Counted from the stretch's first letter, positions 7,662-16,694 are shown. The stretch: 64,000 nucleotides of DNA from Roseivivax halotolerans (GCF_900115815.1 NZ_FOXV01000003.1:1-64000); one strand, 5' to 3'. Numbers and translations: made by a program. Notes: generated by a model from the letters alone, not told the origin.

Positions 7662-8690
7662 ATGACGCAAGCGCCAAGAAAAAGCCCGCCACGCGTGACC
7701 TTGGAGGATGTGGCACGCCGCGCGCAGACCTCGACGATCACCGTCAGTCGGGCATTACGCCGCCCCGGAATGGTGTCGGAGAAGCTGCGCGAGCGAATCG
7801 CGAAAGCGGTGACCGAACTCGGTTACGTTCCCGATCCTGCGGCGAGCGCGCTTGCCTCGCGCCGCTCGAACGTCATCGGTGTTCTGATCCCGTCCGTCAC
7901 CAATTCCGTCTTCGCTGAGGTTCTGTCGGGGCTCTACGACACGATCGCGGGCAAGCCGTTCAACGCCCAGCTCGGGAACACGCGCTATGCGCCTGAGACC
8001 GAGGACGAGCTTATCCGCGTCTTCCTCAGCCAGCGGCCCGCAGGGCTCGTCGTGACGGGAATTGACCAGTCGCCCGTCTCTCGCGCCCTGCTCGCCGCCG
8101 CGGATTGCCCCGTCGTGCAAATCATGGAACTCGGCGAGACGCCCACCGACATGATGGTCGGCTTCTCGCACAGGGATGCCGCACGAACGGCAACGGATCA
8201 TCTGATAGAACGCGGCTACAAATTCCCCGCCTTTATCGGGGCCCGCATGGACCCTCGGTCGGAGCGACGATTGCAAGGCTTCCGCGATGCCATCGCGGCC
8301 GCAGATATCGCTGAGGGGGATCGCGTCGTGACCACGCCGACCCCGTCGAGCGTCACCCTCGGCGAGACCCTGCTGGCTGAGCTTCTGGCGCAAGCGCCCG
8401 AAACCGATGCGATCCTTTGCAACAACGACGACCTTGCCCTCGGCGTGCAGTTCGCCGCCCATCGCAGGGGCATCGCTATCGGTCCTGAACTTGGCCTCTG
8501 CGGGTTCAACGACATCGAGGTCATGGAAGCCGCGCATCCGTCCATCACCAGTGTGCGGACTTTCCGGCGCGAGATGGGCCGGCTGGCCATTGATATGCTG
8601 ATGGCGCGTATCGAAGGCAAAGACGTGGACGAGAACGTGCGCGACCTCGGCTACGCACTGATGCCGCGGGACAGCACGATGAGAGAATGA
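7662..8690 (+). CDS. gntR: LacI-family transcriptional regulator of gluconate uptake (GntR-like)
   Basis: A 342-residue LacI-family repressor. The DNA-binding helix-turn-helix is at residues 12-31 (VTLEDVARRAQTSTITVSRA), followed by the hinge helix (DPAASALASRRSNVIGVLIP) and a periplasmic-binding-protein-like effector domain. ATG at 7662 is chosen because AGGAG precedes it; an upstream in-frame TTG overlaps an operator and is unlikely. It is divergent from gntK and the TRAP genes. By analogy with E. coli GntR it should release its operators when gluconate or 6-phosphogluconate is present. The effector is inferred. Confidence 0.88.
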   Translation: MTQAPRKSPPRVTLEDVARRAQTSTITVSRALRRPGMVSEKLRERIAKAVTELGYVPDPAASALASRRSNVIGVLIPSVTNSVFAEVLSGLYDTIAGKPFNAQLGNTRYAPETEDELIRVFLSQRPAGLVVTGIDQSPVSRALLAAADCPVVQIMELGETPTDMMVGFSHRDAARTATDHLIERGYKFPAFIGARMDPRSERRLQGFRDAIAAADIAEGDRVVTTPTPSSVTLGETLLAELLAQAPETDAILCNNDDLALGVQFAAHRRGIAIGPELGLCGFNDIEVMEAAHPSITSVRTFRREMGRLAIDMLMARIEGKDVDENVRDLGYALMPRDSTMRE

Positions 8691-8842
8691 GGATCGGTCC
8701 CGCGAAGCGAAGAGCGCCGGACAAGCGCGACGTTTGGCTATGCGCGCCCTCCCATGCCAGAGAGATCGTCATCCAATGCCGGCGAGGACATCCTGACCGG
8801 ATCCGCATTGGAACCCTCCTCCGACGCATTCGGTCTTAATGC

Positions 8843-9424
8843 TCAGAACGTGTTGAATGACACGCCCACGAAGACGTCTTCTGACAGGAACCGATACCCT
8901 GCCCTCAAGCTCAGGCGCGTGTCCGGAATACGTTTTGAAACGGCCAAGGCGGCGTCGTCGTATGTGTCGCTTCCCCCACGGCTGACCTCGATCGCGAGCC
9001 CGGCGGACGAGATGTTGGCCTGTGCCAGCACGAACCAAGCCGAGTCGATCGTGTCATATTCAACCTGCCCGTAGAGCCCGCCGAAACCCGTGGCCCTGTA
9101 GTGATCCGCGACAAGCTTGAGCCCAATCTCGCCGTTGTCGAACCCATCTCCTGCCTCGTGTTCGATTTTGGCAGACGGTCCGATCTTGAGGCTTGTGCCG
9201 TCGGCCGAGTAAAGGGTGTAGCCAGTCGAAACGGCAAGCTGCGCCTCGTCGCCGGCAGACGAGAGAACCGAGCCGAAGGTCAGCCGATCCCGCGTCACCG
9301 ATCCCACCGCCACCGCCGTCTCGGTCGAGAAATCCGCTTGCAGGAAGGTGCCGTCCGCTTTGGCGGCTGGGGCCACGATTGTCGCCAACAGGGCTCCGGT
9401 CGCGATAGCTCCGTTCATACGCAT
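8843..9424 (-). CDS. Small outer-membrane beta-barrel-like protein, end of exopolysaccharide cluster
   Basis: A 193-residue protein with a Sec signal peptide (MRMNGAIATGALLATIVAPA, then AKA). Alternating hydrophobic/polar stretches are rich in Gly, Ser and aromatic residues, and it ends in ...VGVSFNTF. A C-terminal Phe preceded by alternating residues is the usual outer-membrane barrel signature. The length would suit an 8- to 10-stranded barrel. No specific family was recognised. It is 57 nt downstream of the Cache-HAMP gene, and as the last gene of the cluster it may help the polymer cross the outer membrane, though it is too small for a BcsC-type pore. Confidence 0.65.
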   Translation of the reverse strand: MRMNGAIATGALLATIVAPAAKADGTFLQADFSTETAVAVGSVTRDRLTFGSVLSSAGDEAQLAVSTGYTLYSADGTSLKIGPSAKIEHEAGDGFDNGEIGLKLVADHYRATGFGGLYGQVEYDTIDSAWFVLAQANISSAGLAIEVSRGGSDTYDDAALAVSKRIPDTRLSLRAGYRFLSEDVFVGVSFNTF

Positions 9425-9481
9425 TGCGATCCTCGTTATTGCATTGGAATTGCGGGCGCACGGCGTCGCAGAATTGATCGC

Positions 9482-10564
9482 CTAGTCACGCGAGAAGTTG
9501 CCGGCAGATTGCAGACGCGTCTGCAGCTTAGCCAATGTCGACGACAAGCTCGCCGCTTCGGCGGAGGAGGCATTCTCGCGCGGATAGACTTCCTCGCCGT
9601 TCGCGATGCCTTCGGCCACCCGGACAAGCTCTGCAATGGGGCGCAGCACGAGCCCGCTGATGAGCGCATAGACAAGCGAGAGTGCCGCGATCAGAAGCCC
9701 CATACCCCAGGTCGAACGCAGCTCGTCGAGGAAGCCGGGAGCATCGGGGTCGCTGGCAGGCACGCGCACGATTAGGTTCCAGCCGAGGTCGGGCACGACG
9801 AGACCGCCGACATTGCTCGCGAACGCGGAGACGAACTCTGTCGACGAGGTATCGGTGAGCACACTGGCGGGACGGCGCGGTCCGGTTGCCTGGTTCCTCT
9901 CCTCCTCCAGCAATTCATTGCCGAACAGGTTCGTGTCGCTGGCAACGACGCGGCCGTCGCGATCGACGATAAAGGCGTCGAGCCCGAACGTGTCGGCAAC
10001 GTTTTGAACGTAGCCGCGCACCCATCCGAGGCTCACCCTGTAGACGACCACCGCTTGCGGCAGCCCGTCCGGCCCCAGAACGGGTCGCGAGAAATTCAGG
10101 AACGTCTGGTCGAGTTCGTCGCTCTGGTCCGATGCGAAGACATCACCGACGCTTTTCCCGCGCAATCCATCGCGGAACCACTCTGCGTTGGAGACATCCT
10201 CCCCGACGCGCCAGTCTCTCGAGCCCGCGATGATCGTGCCTCCCGGATCCGCGATACCGGCCCAGGTGACCGCGTAGCTTGCATCGGCCGCGGCGTTGAC
10301 GAATTGATCGCGCGTGTCGGCTTGCGAGATGTCGACGTTGCGGACGACAGCCCCGAGGCTGTTCCATTCCCGCTCGATCGCCTCTGTGAACGTGGTGCGC
10401 ATCGCTTCAGCCCCACGCAGGGCACTCGCTCTTTGTGCATCGGTTTTCACTTCCTGCGTCTGGAGAAACAGCCACAGGATGGAACAGGCGAAAATCAGGA
10501 TCGCGAAAAGAATATTCCCGCCGATCACGACGACCGCGAGCCTTGGTGCAGTCATGTCTTTCAT
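9482..10564 (-). CDS. Membrane sensor with periplasmic Cache-like domain and HAMP, no output domain
   Basis: A 360-residue protein with TM1 at about residues 10-32, a periplasmic region of about 250 residues and TM2 at about 286-307. A HAMP-like segment follows (RPIAELVRVAEGIANGEE) and then a short coiled-coil tail. The periplasmic part has Cache features: EWFRDGLRGKSVGDVF, FLNFSRPV, FIVDRDGRVVASD and WNLIVRVP. No kinase, GGDEF/EAL or methyl-accepting output domain is present, so it must signal through a partner or act as a scaffold. The start at 10564 follows GAGAAG by 6 nt; longer frames upstream look non-coding. The position inside the polysaccharide cluster suggests control of the synthase. 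Confidence 0.75.
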   Translation of the reverse strand: MKDMTAPRLAVVVIGGNILFAILIFACSILWLFLQTQEVKTDAQRASALRGAEAMRTTFTEAIEREWNSLGAVVRNVDISQADTRDQFVNAAADASYAVTWAGIADPGGTIIAGSRDWRVGEDVSNAEWFRDGLRGKSVGDVFASDQSDELDQTFLNFSRPVLGPDGLPQAVVVYRVSLGWVRGYVQNVADTFGLDAFIVDRDGRVVASDTNLFGNELLEEERNQATGPRRPASVLTDTSSTEFVSAFASNVGGLVVPDLGWNLIVRVPASDPDAPGFLDELRSTWGMGLLIAALSLVYALISGLVLRPIAELVRVAEGIANGEEVYPRENASSAEAASLSSTLAKLQTRLQSAGNFSRD

Positions 10565-10871
10565 TTTCAGCTTCTCAAACAATCTCGTTTCAGGCGTCAC
10601 GCTTTGTGACCGTTGGACAGCGTCATTTTGGAGCCGCAATCCGGCTGAACTTGGGCCCGAGCGACATGCGGGCATCACGAGTATATTATCTGCTTACCAC
10701 GCTGCAAAATATTGAAACGTCTTGGAAAACCGGGACATCGAGTGACAGCTGGACGAGCCCTGCACCCGTGGGTTAACCAATGCGCCCTCAAGATGTCGGC
10801 ATGGCCCTCTCTCGCCGCGCTTTGATCGCACGCGGTCGCCTTGGAGCAGGTCTTCCAAGCGCAGCTTGGCG
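10565..10871. other. Intergenic stretch inside exopolysaccharide cluster, 307 bp
   Basis: Between the HlyD-type gene and the Cache sensor gene, with no credible coding frame. The part around 10675-10730 is much more A/T-rich than its surroundings and carries a promoter-like pair on the minus strand. This suggests the last two genes of the cluster can be transcribed separately. Confidence 0.5.
10680..10707 (-). promoter_or_regulatory. Candidate sigma-70 promoter for the Cache sensor and barrel genes
   Basis: On the minus strand TTGCAG (10707-10702) and TATACT (10685-10680) are separated by 16 nt within a local A/T-rich patch, about 115 nt upstream of the sensor start. The -10 is a good match and the -35 a fair one. 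No start-site data are available. Confidence 0.35.
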
Positions 10872-12062
10872 TTACCCGAAGACGCTTCGCACCCAATCGA
10901 GCGGACGGCGCTCGAAAAATGCACGGCCCGTTCTCCCTACCACGCAGCCCAATTCCGAATCCTGGTTCAAGGCCGGGACGCGCAGCGTGACATCGAACCG
11001 CTCGAGGTGTTGCTGGGACGGCGCGACGGCGAGGTTCCCGTAAATCCTCTCGGCGCCACTTCCCGCAAGACGGGTCACCGTCGCATCATAGATGTCGGAC
11101 TGTCCCGACATCCTGAATTCGGCGGATTGTCCGAGTGTCAGGTCGTTGTAAATCCGCTCGGTTACCGACAACGTCACGATCAAAGACTCGCAATCGAGGA
11201 TCCGCAACAGCGGATCGCCGCGCTGGACGATGACGCCGTCGGCCTGAAGCACCTCCCAGAAAAGGCCCGAGACCGGGGAAGAGAGCTGTCCCCCGCCTGC
11301 CAGTGTGGCACGCACGCGCGATTGATCGACGCGCGCCGACACAGCGTCCAAGCGCTCCTGTGCCCGCACGAGATCGGCTTCGAGCGCGGCGATGTCCGTT
11401 TCGAGCTGCATCGACAGCTGCTCCGAGACCGGCGCATCGTTGTAGCCATCTCCGAGATACACACCGGCACGCGCGGCCGCGAGTTCGATCTCCAGAACGG
11501 CCACCCGTTCCCGTGCCGAGGTGAGCGTCAAGCCTCCTTCGTCCGGGCTTTGCGTGTCAGATCCGTCCTCCGCCGGTGATCCGCCGGTTTCTGTATCCGC
11601 TTCGCCCGGCACGCTCCCCGCTTCGAGACGCTCGACGCGCTCGCGGGCGAATTCGAAGCGGGTGGCAAGCTCCTCCACTCGCCTGTCCTGGTAAGATGCA
11701 CTCCGTTCAGCAAGACGGTCGCGAGCCTGTTTCGCGGCCTCCAGGCGCTCGGTGGCATGGGTCAGTTCGGTCTCGGCGAAGGATTGCTCCATCTGCAAAT
11801 CGGACAGCCGGACGTTGTCGACGAGGCGATCCTCAACCCGCGCCAGCACTTCACCTTGTTCGACACGCGCGCCGAGAACACGGTCTTCAACGGTGAGATC
11901 GCCTGCCACCGGCGCGCGCAGCGTGACGACTTCCGCATTCACGACCGCGTTCGCGCTCGCGCCCGACATCTGCTCACCAATGATGACCCACAACGCGGCA
12001 ACAACGATCGAACCGCCGATAACAGGACGCAAATACCTCAAGGTCTGCCCTCTCTTCTTCAT
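10872..12062 (-). CDS. HlyD-family membrane fusion protein, BgsB-like
   Basis: A 396-residue periplasmic adaptor with one N-terminal membrane anchor (about residues 10-29), a split biotinyl/lipoyl-like fold and a long alpha-helical hairpin (about 85-260, heptad-rich, with an acidic Gly/Glu/Asp/Ser insert around 155-180). A beta-barrel region follows, with SPVSGLFWEVLQADGVIVQ and GDPLLRILDC. HlyD proteins normally bridge an inner-membrane exporter to the outer membrane. Here no ABC or RND pump is present and the nearest partner is a GT2 polysaccharide synthase. That pairing matches BgsB/BgsA of the Sinorhizobium meliloti mixed-linkage beta-glucan system. The shared role is an inference from gene order and domain type. 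Confidence 0.82.
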   Translation of the reverse strand: MKKRGQTLRYLRPVIGGSIVVAALWVIIGEQMSGASANAVVNAEVVTLRAPVAGDLTVEDRVLGARVEQGEVLARVEDRLVDNVRLSDLQMEQSFAETELTHATERLEAAKQARDRLAERSASYQDRRVEELATRFEFARERVERLEAGSVPGEADTETGGSPAEDGSDTQSPDEGGLTLTSARERVAVLEIELAAARAGVYLGDGYNDAPVSEQLSMQLETDIAALEADLVRAQERLDAVSARVDQSRVRATLAGGGQLSSPVSGLFWEVLQADGVIVQRGDPLLRILDCESLIVTLSVTERIYNDLTLGQSAEFRMSGQSDIYDATVTRLAGSGAERIYGNLAVAPSQQHLERFDVTLRVPALNQDSELGCVVGRTGRAFFERRPLDWVRSVFG

Positions 12063-12131
12063 CCACGCCCAGAGACAAAGGCGCGGCGTTTACCAAGATC
12101 ACCCCAGGCAAATCGAAGAAACTTGGCAACC

Positions 12132-13163
12132 TTATGGCGGTGAGCACGCCTCACCTTCCCGCTTAGCAAGATCAACAAACATGTGAAGCGTGCTCGGGAA
12201 ATATGCCTCGGAGAACGCATGTGCAGGATTGCGTGGTTCGGAAACGCACTGCGTCAAACCGGCCATCGCGAGATATCCCGGCAGGTCGCTGGTCTGAATC
12301 GGCCTGCCAGTCTCGTCTCGCGCCACGATCACGCGGCCCGTCTCGGGCGGTCCGAAAAAGTCCTGCATACGCGACAGGGCCGGATGGTCCGAGACGCCGG
12401 ACCACCGCAGGAACAGGCCCGCCCGCATGGCATCATAACTCGCGGCAGTTTCGCGATCCGCAGGAACGGCATACCCCTGCGATGTGACGTCGATCCAATC
12501 CGGCACGAAACCGCGGATCGCAAGTTCCGCGAGACAGGTTTGCCCATGATCGGCTGCCTGGATCAAACGCGGCCGGGACGCGGCCTCGCCCAATTCGCGC
12601 AATGCGCGGGGCATGATATAGGACGGGTTGAACAGAACCCTGCGTTCCGTGACGCGCGATTCCGCCGACGGTTTCAGCAGCGGCTCACTCGGGGCACGCG
12701 GATCATTGGCGAGGCAGAGATCCTCAATCGCTCCGCAGATCTCTTGCCAGGATCCCGCGTCGATCGGCCATCCTGAGTCGCGGGACGCCCGCAGCAAGGC
12801 CCAGGCGCGAAACAGATCGCCATCGGTGGCCGTGATCCAGTCTTCGCCGACAATGCCTGCATCCGGCGTCCAACGCCATGCCATGAGCGGATCCCGCCGC
12901 ACCAGCAAATGCCGGATCGTCCACCGCTCGATGCTCTCGAACGCGACGCGATCGCCGGCGGCCTGCGCGAGGAGCAAACCATATCCCTGCCCTTCGGAGT
13001 GGGAGATGCCACCCTGCTCCGGATCACTCACTCGTCCATCGTCTCTAAGGAACCGGGATTTCCAGGCATCCCAGCGCCCCGCAAACGCGCCCGCGGCCCG
13101 CACCGGCCGGGAGGCGAGGCAGGCAAGCGCTCCAGCCACGAAACTGCGGCGATTCACGGGCAT
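12132..13163 (-). CDS. Glycoside hydrolase family 8 (BcsZ-like endoglucanase), exported
   Basis: A 343-residue enzyme starting MPVNRRSFVAGALACLASRP, a twin-arginine-like export signal (N-R-R-S-F). GH8 motifs follow: SEGQGYG at about 56-62 with the probable acid Glu57, then ATDGDLF (about 112-118) and a later FNPSYIMP region. GH8 enzymes cut beta-1,4-glucans with inversion and often accompany cellulose synthases as BcsZ, where they trim nascent chains. The ATG at 13163 is 13 nt after the synthase stop and follows GAGGA. A longer open frame runs into the synthase and is rejected. The natural substrate here could be cellulose or a mixed-linkage beta-glucan. Confidence 0.85.
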   Translation of the reverse strand: MPVNRRSFVAGALACLASRPVRAAGAFAGRWDAWKSRFLRDDGRVSDPEQGGISHSEGQGYGLLLAQAAGDRVAFESIERWTIRHLLVRRDPLMAWRWTPDAGIVGEDWITATDGDLFRAWALLRASRDSGWPIDAGSWQEICGAIEDLCLANDPRAPSEPLLKPSAESRVTERRVLFNPSYIMPRALRELGEAASRPRLIQAADHGQTCLAELAIRGFVPDWIDVTSQGYAVPADRETAASYDAMRAGLFLRWSGVSDHPALSRMQDFFGPPETGRVIVARDETGRPIQTSDLPGYLAMAGLTQCVSEPRNPAHAFSEAYFPSTLHMFVDLAKREGEACSPP

Positions 13164-13176
13164 GGGGCGATGTTCC

Positions 13177-15147
13177 TCAGCTTCTGAATTGCAAGCGGCG
13201 GGCCACGTCTCCGAGTATCGCGGTGATCCGCACGTTAGACACACCCGGTGCCGTGCCATCGGCATAAAAACGCAGAAACAGCGCTTCGCGTTGCTCAGGC
13301 GTCGGGGACAATTGCAGGCGTGCACCGTCGCGTGTGGGCGCGATCACGTAGCTCTCGACATCGCCGACCCCTTCGATCCGCAGCATGCCTCGGTCGTCGG
13401 GAGCGAAGGCATGTCCGCGGATCCGCGCGGTGTCGCTCGTCAGGGAGACGAGCCAGACGCTGTGTGCCGCCGCCCCGCTCTGAAAGACTGCGCGTTCCGG
13501 CGCATCGGCGACGTGCCGCTCCCGGCGCGGCAGCTCCACGCAAGCAAGGCAGGTGATGCTGAGAACGACAAGGTTGTAGACCGTCCAGAACAGAACCACC
13601 CATTTGCCGTCACCGGCGTCGTTATAGGCGAAGCCATCGAAGAAAATGCCGAGGCAAAGCCCGATAAAGGTCAATGCAAGCAGGATCGCGAAAGGCGCCA
13701 TGATCCGCCACTGGATCACGATGCGCGACCGATCCCCGCCCTTGGCCGTGACGGAAAACGGATGCCCTTTGGGTTTCAACAGACCCACGATCGCGGCTCG
13801 GCTGATCGGGATCGCGGCGATCAGCTGGCTCACATCATGGAGCAGCGGCAACACCATCCTCGGTGCCAGGAGGTTCATCGCGAACTGCACCCAGATGTAG
13901 AATACGCCGAAGTAGATGAGGACATCCTCAAGGCGGGCATCGACGACGATGATGTTGAAATACCAATAGAGCAGCGGAAAGGTGATCGCGGCGATGCGGA
14001 AGACGAAGCTCGGCAACCAGTAGAAGACCGAGTCGATCACGCTCCACCGGTTGCGCAGACGCAGGTTGTTCTTCGCGAAAGGACCGACCGAGGATCTGGC
14101 GATCTGCATGAGCCCCAGGCACCACCTTGCCCGCTGGGTGACGTATTCCTTGAGCCCTTCCGGCGCGAGTCCTTCGGTCAGCGGCTCGTTCAGGTAGACC
14201 GTCTTGTAACCTTTCTCCTGCATCTTGAGCGACAGGAGAAAGTCCTCGGTCACGCTTTCGGTCGGCATCTTGCCGATCTTCATCAAGGCGTCGTAGCGCG
14301 CGATCGACGAGGTGCCGCAGCAGATCGTGATCCCCCACGCATCGCGCGAGGATTGCATGTAGTCGAAGAAGAAACGCTGCTCGTCGGGATAGGACCGCGA
14401 GATGTTGAGATTGTGCTGGATCGGATCGGCATTGAAGAAATGCTGCGGCGTCTGCACAACGCCCACATCCGGGTCGTGGAACAATGCCAGCGAGCGCGAG
14501 ACAAAGCCCCGGTGCGGCACGAAATCGGCGTCGAGGACGGCGACGAATTCGGGCGGCTCGGCATCCTCGGCGAGCCGCTCGAGCGCATGGTTGATATTGC
14601 CGGCCTTGGAACCTTTGTTGTCCGGTCGGCGCATGTAGCGCACACCTTGGCCCGCGCAATAGTCCTGCAACCAGTCGCGGCGACCGTCATCTAGGACAAG
14701 GATTTCCTTGTTCTGGTAGCGCAGCGATTTCGCGCCGACGATGGTGCGTTCCAGCACCTCGAGTTCCTCGTTATAGGTCGCGATAAGGATCGCGACCCGC
14801 GGCGCTTCGTTTCCCCACCATCCTGCGTGCTGATCGGCCTCGGTGCTGCGGTCGCGATACCGCGACAGGATGACGAAGGCGGAAAGCGAGCCGACGAGTG
14901 CGCACAGCTCGAGTGCCAAGAGCGCGCTGCTGGCGGCGAAATCCAGCGTCAGCCCGACCGGGGCGAGCGTCTCGGTCGCCCTCCACCAAGCGTATCGCAG
15001 GGCCAGCAAGAACGCGATGCCGAACAGAAAGCTGCGATGCCACACGTTCTTTCGGTCGACAAACGCGCTGAAGACGAGGCCGAGCCCCACGACCAGCATC
15101 ATCTGCATGAATGCCGATCCAAGCGATCCCAGTTGCGGGAAGTACAT
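13177..15147 (-). CDS. Processive GT2 beta-glucan synthase (cellulose synthase-like, BgsA-like)
   Basis: A 656-residue inner-membrane glycosyltransferase with three N-terminal hydrophobic segments. The cytosolic GT2 domain has DDG (153-155), DAD (206-208), TED (300-302, catalytic Asp) and QRARW (338-342, binds the acceptor chain), and several membrane helices follow. The C-terminal tail (about 536-656) is soluble. It has arginines at 541, 542 and 544 but no clear RxxxR...DxSxxG PilZ signature. The length and missing PilZ match BgsA of S. meliloti (mixed-linkage 1,3/1,4-glucan) more than BcsA, which is longer and partnered by BcsB. GAAGGAA precedes the ATG. It is the first gene of the cluster and uses UDP-glucose if the family role holds. 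Confidence 0.88.
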   Translation of the reverse strand: MYFPQLGSLGSAFMQMMLVVGLGLVFSAFVDRKNVWHRSFLFGIAFLLALRYAWWRATETLAPVGLTLDFAASSALLALELCALVGSLSAFVILSRYRDRSTEADQHAGWWGNEAPRVAILIATYNEELEVLERTIVGAKSLRYQNKEILVLDDGRRDWLQDYCAGQGVRYMRRPDNKGSKAGNINHALERLAEDAEPPEFVAVLDADFVPHRGFVSRSLALFHDPDVGVVQTPQHFFNADPIQHNLNISRSYPDEQRFFFDYMQSSRDAWGITICCGTSSIARYDALMKIGKMPTESVTEDFLLSLKMQEKGYKTVYLNEPLTEGLAPEGLKEYVTQRARWCLGLMQIARSSVGPFAKNNLRLRNRWSVIDSVFYWLPSFVFRIAAITFPLLYWYFNIIVVDARLEDVLIYFGVFYIWVQFAMNLLAPRMVLPLLHDVSQLIAAIPISRAAIVGLLKPKGHPFSVTAKGGDRSRIVIQWRIMAPFAILLALTFIGLCLGIFFDGFAYNDAGDGKWVVLFWTVYNLVVLSITCLACVELPRRERHVADAPERAVFQSGAAAHSVWLVSLTSDTARIRGHAFAPDDRGMLRIEGVGDVESYVIAPTRDGARLQLSPTPEQREALFLRFYADGTAPGVSNVRITAILGDVARRLQFRS

Positions 15148-15479
15148 GACGTCGTGTTCCTTCGCGTTTCAGGTCCGGCTCTTGGCGCCCTGCCCTCGTT
15201 TTCGGATGCGATACCGGCCTGACCAGGAGACCTGCAACCGTTGGGCATGGCTCATCCCATAGCCAACCGAAGGAATTCGTTGATTTTGTGACGGACGAAG
15301 GCTTACGCGCCGTAGCTGACCTTGATGATCCGCGGCAGGCAGACGCCTCTGCCATCGCGATTGAGGGTTCCGCGAGCAACGCAGGCTCCCGATGCGAAAT
15401 TGAGGCGAAACGTTCGGCGCGCTCTACGTCTCGGTCCGGTGCGCTCGTCGCGCAAACTGTTTCAAACTGGAGACCCGCC
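15148..15479. other. Divergent intergenic stretch, 332 bp
   Basis: Between the start of the polysaccharide synthase gene (minus) and the start of the CoA-transferase gene (plus). No coding frame here has a recognisable product. It should hold the promoter of the exopolysaccharide cluster on one strand and of the CoA-transferase/GST pair on the other. No specific operator could be identified by eye. Confidence 0.45.
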
Positions 15480-16694
15480 ATGCCCGGACCGCTTGAGGGA
15501 TTTCGGATCATCGATCTGACCACGATGATCTCGGGCCCCCTCGCCACGATGACGCTCGCCGACCAAGGCGCGGAGGTCATCAAGATCGAGCACCCGAACG
15601 GGGGTGATCACAGCCGGCAGGTGACCGGCCGGCGCGGTGGGATGTCTGCATCCTTCCTCAACAACAACCGGGGCAAGAAATCGGTCACGTTGAACCTCAA
15701 GGACCCGCGCGGGATCGAGGCTGCGCTGAAGCTTTGCGAGACCGCCGATGTCGTCGTGCAGAACTTCAGACCAGGCGTGATTGATCGCATCGGGCTCGGT
15801 GAAGAGGCGATACGCGCCGTGCGGCCCGATGTGATCTATACCTCCATCGCCGGTTTCGGCTTCACCGGAGACTGGGCGCGCCGTCCTGTCTATGACCCGC
15901 TCATCCAGGCCCTTTCAGGGCTGGCGAGCGTGCAAGGCGGCGCCGATGCCGCGCGGCCCCGGCTCGTCCGCACGATTCTCCCCGACAAGCTGACCGCGAT
16001 CCAGACGGCGCAGGCCATCACTGCCGCGCTCCTGGCGCGTAGCCGCACCGGCAAAGGCAGCCACGTCCAGATTTCCATGCTCGACACGGTGTTGGCGTTC
16101 CTCTGGAGCTCGGACATGTCAGGCTACACCTTCGTGGGGGACGAGCTGGAGCCTGCGGCGGACGCGGATGCCCAGACTTTCGTGGAACTCATCTACCGGA
16201 CGGCGGATGGATGGATGGCGGTCTCGGCTCATACCGACAGCACGTGGAAGGGGCTGTCGGCCGCCGTCGGCCGACCTGACTGGCTCGAGGATCCGCGATT
16301 TGCCAGCGTCGCCGCCCGAGAGGAAAACAAGCCTGCCCGGCTCGAGCTGACACAAGAGGCCTTGCTCGAGGACACGACGGAGAACTGGATGCGCCGCCTG
16401 ACCGACCATGATGTGCCCTGCGCGCCGGTGCTCACCCGCGCCGAGGTTTGGTCGCATCCGCAGGTGGAAGCGAACAGCGCGATCCTCGAACAGGATCACC
16501 CGCAGGCGGGCCGTATACGACAAGCCAGGAGCCCGGCCCGGTTCTCGGCCACTCCGCCCGGAGACCCGGCGCCGGCACATCTGCTCGGGCAGGACACGCG
16601 CTCAGTGCTCGAAGACGCCGGCTACGATCCGGCTACGATCGACGAGATGATTGCGAGCGGCATCGCGACGGAAAAACAGGAGAGCAATCCGTGA
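15480..16694 (+). CDS. CaiB/BaiF family (class III) CoA-transferase
   Basis: A 404-residue family III acyl-CoA transferase, which moves CoA between carboxylic acids through an enzyme-bound anhydride. The N-terminus GPLEGFRIIDLTTMISGPLA is typical, and Asp139 in VYDPLIQALSG fits the active-site Asp. Other family stretches are VVVQNFRPGVIDRIGLG and TGKGSHVQISMLDT. The substrate is not deducible. The start ATG at 15480 opens the conserved domain; the frame extends upstream but without similarity. The stop overlaps the GTG of the following gst gene, so the two are coupled. Confidence 0.9.
   Translation: MPGPLEGFRIIDLTTMISGPLATMTLADQGAEVIKIEHPNGGDHSRQVTGRRGGMSASFLNNNRGKKSVTLNLKDPRGIEAALKLCETADVVVQNFRPGVIDRIGLGEEAIRAVRPDVIYTSIAGFGFTGDWARRPVYDPLIQALSGLASVQGGADAARPRLVRTILPDKLTAIQTAQAITAALLARSRTGKGSHVQISMLDTVLAFLWSSDMSGYTFVGDELEPAADADAQTFVELIYRTADGWMAVSAHTDSTWKGLSAAVGRPDWLEDPRFASVAAREENKPARLELTQEALLEDTTENWMRRLTDHDVPCAPVLTRAEVWSHPQVEANSAILEQDHPQAGRIRQARSPARFSATPPGDPAPAHLLGQDTRSVLEDAGYDPATIDEMIASGIATEKQESNP

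Noticed and set aside
12628-14694. A 688-codon plus-strand frame opposite the GH8 and GT2 genes
   Set aside because: Antisense to two clear family members; no recognisable motif.
13177-15147. Classical bcs cellulose synthase operon
   Set aside because: No BcsB, BcsC or clear PilZ domain; the HlyD partner points to the Bgs type instead. Not excluded that cellulose is the product.
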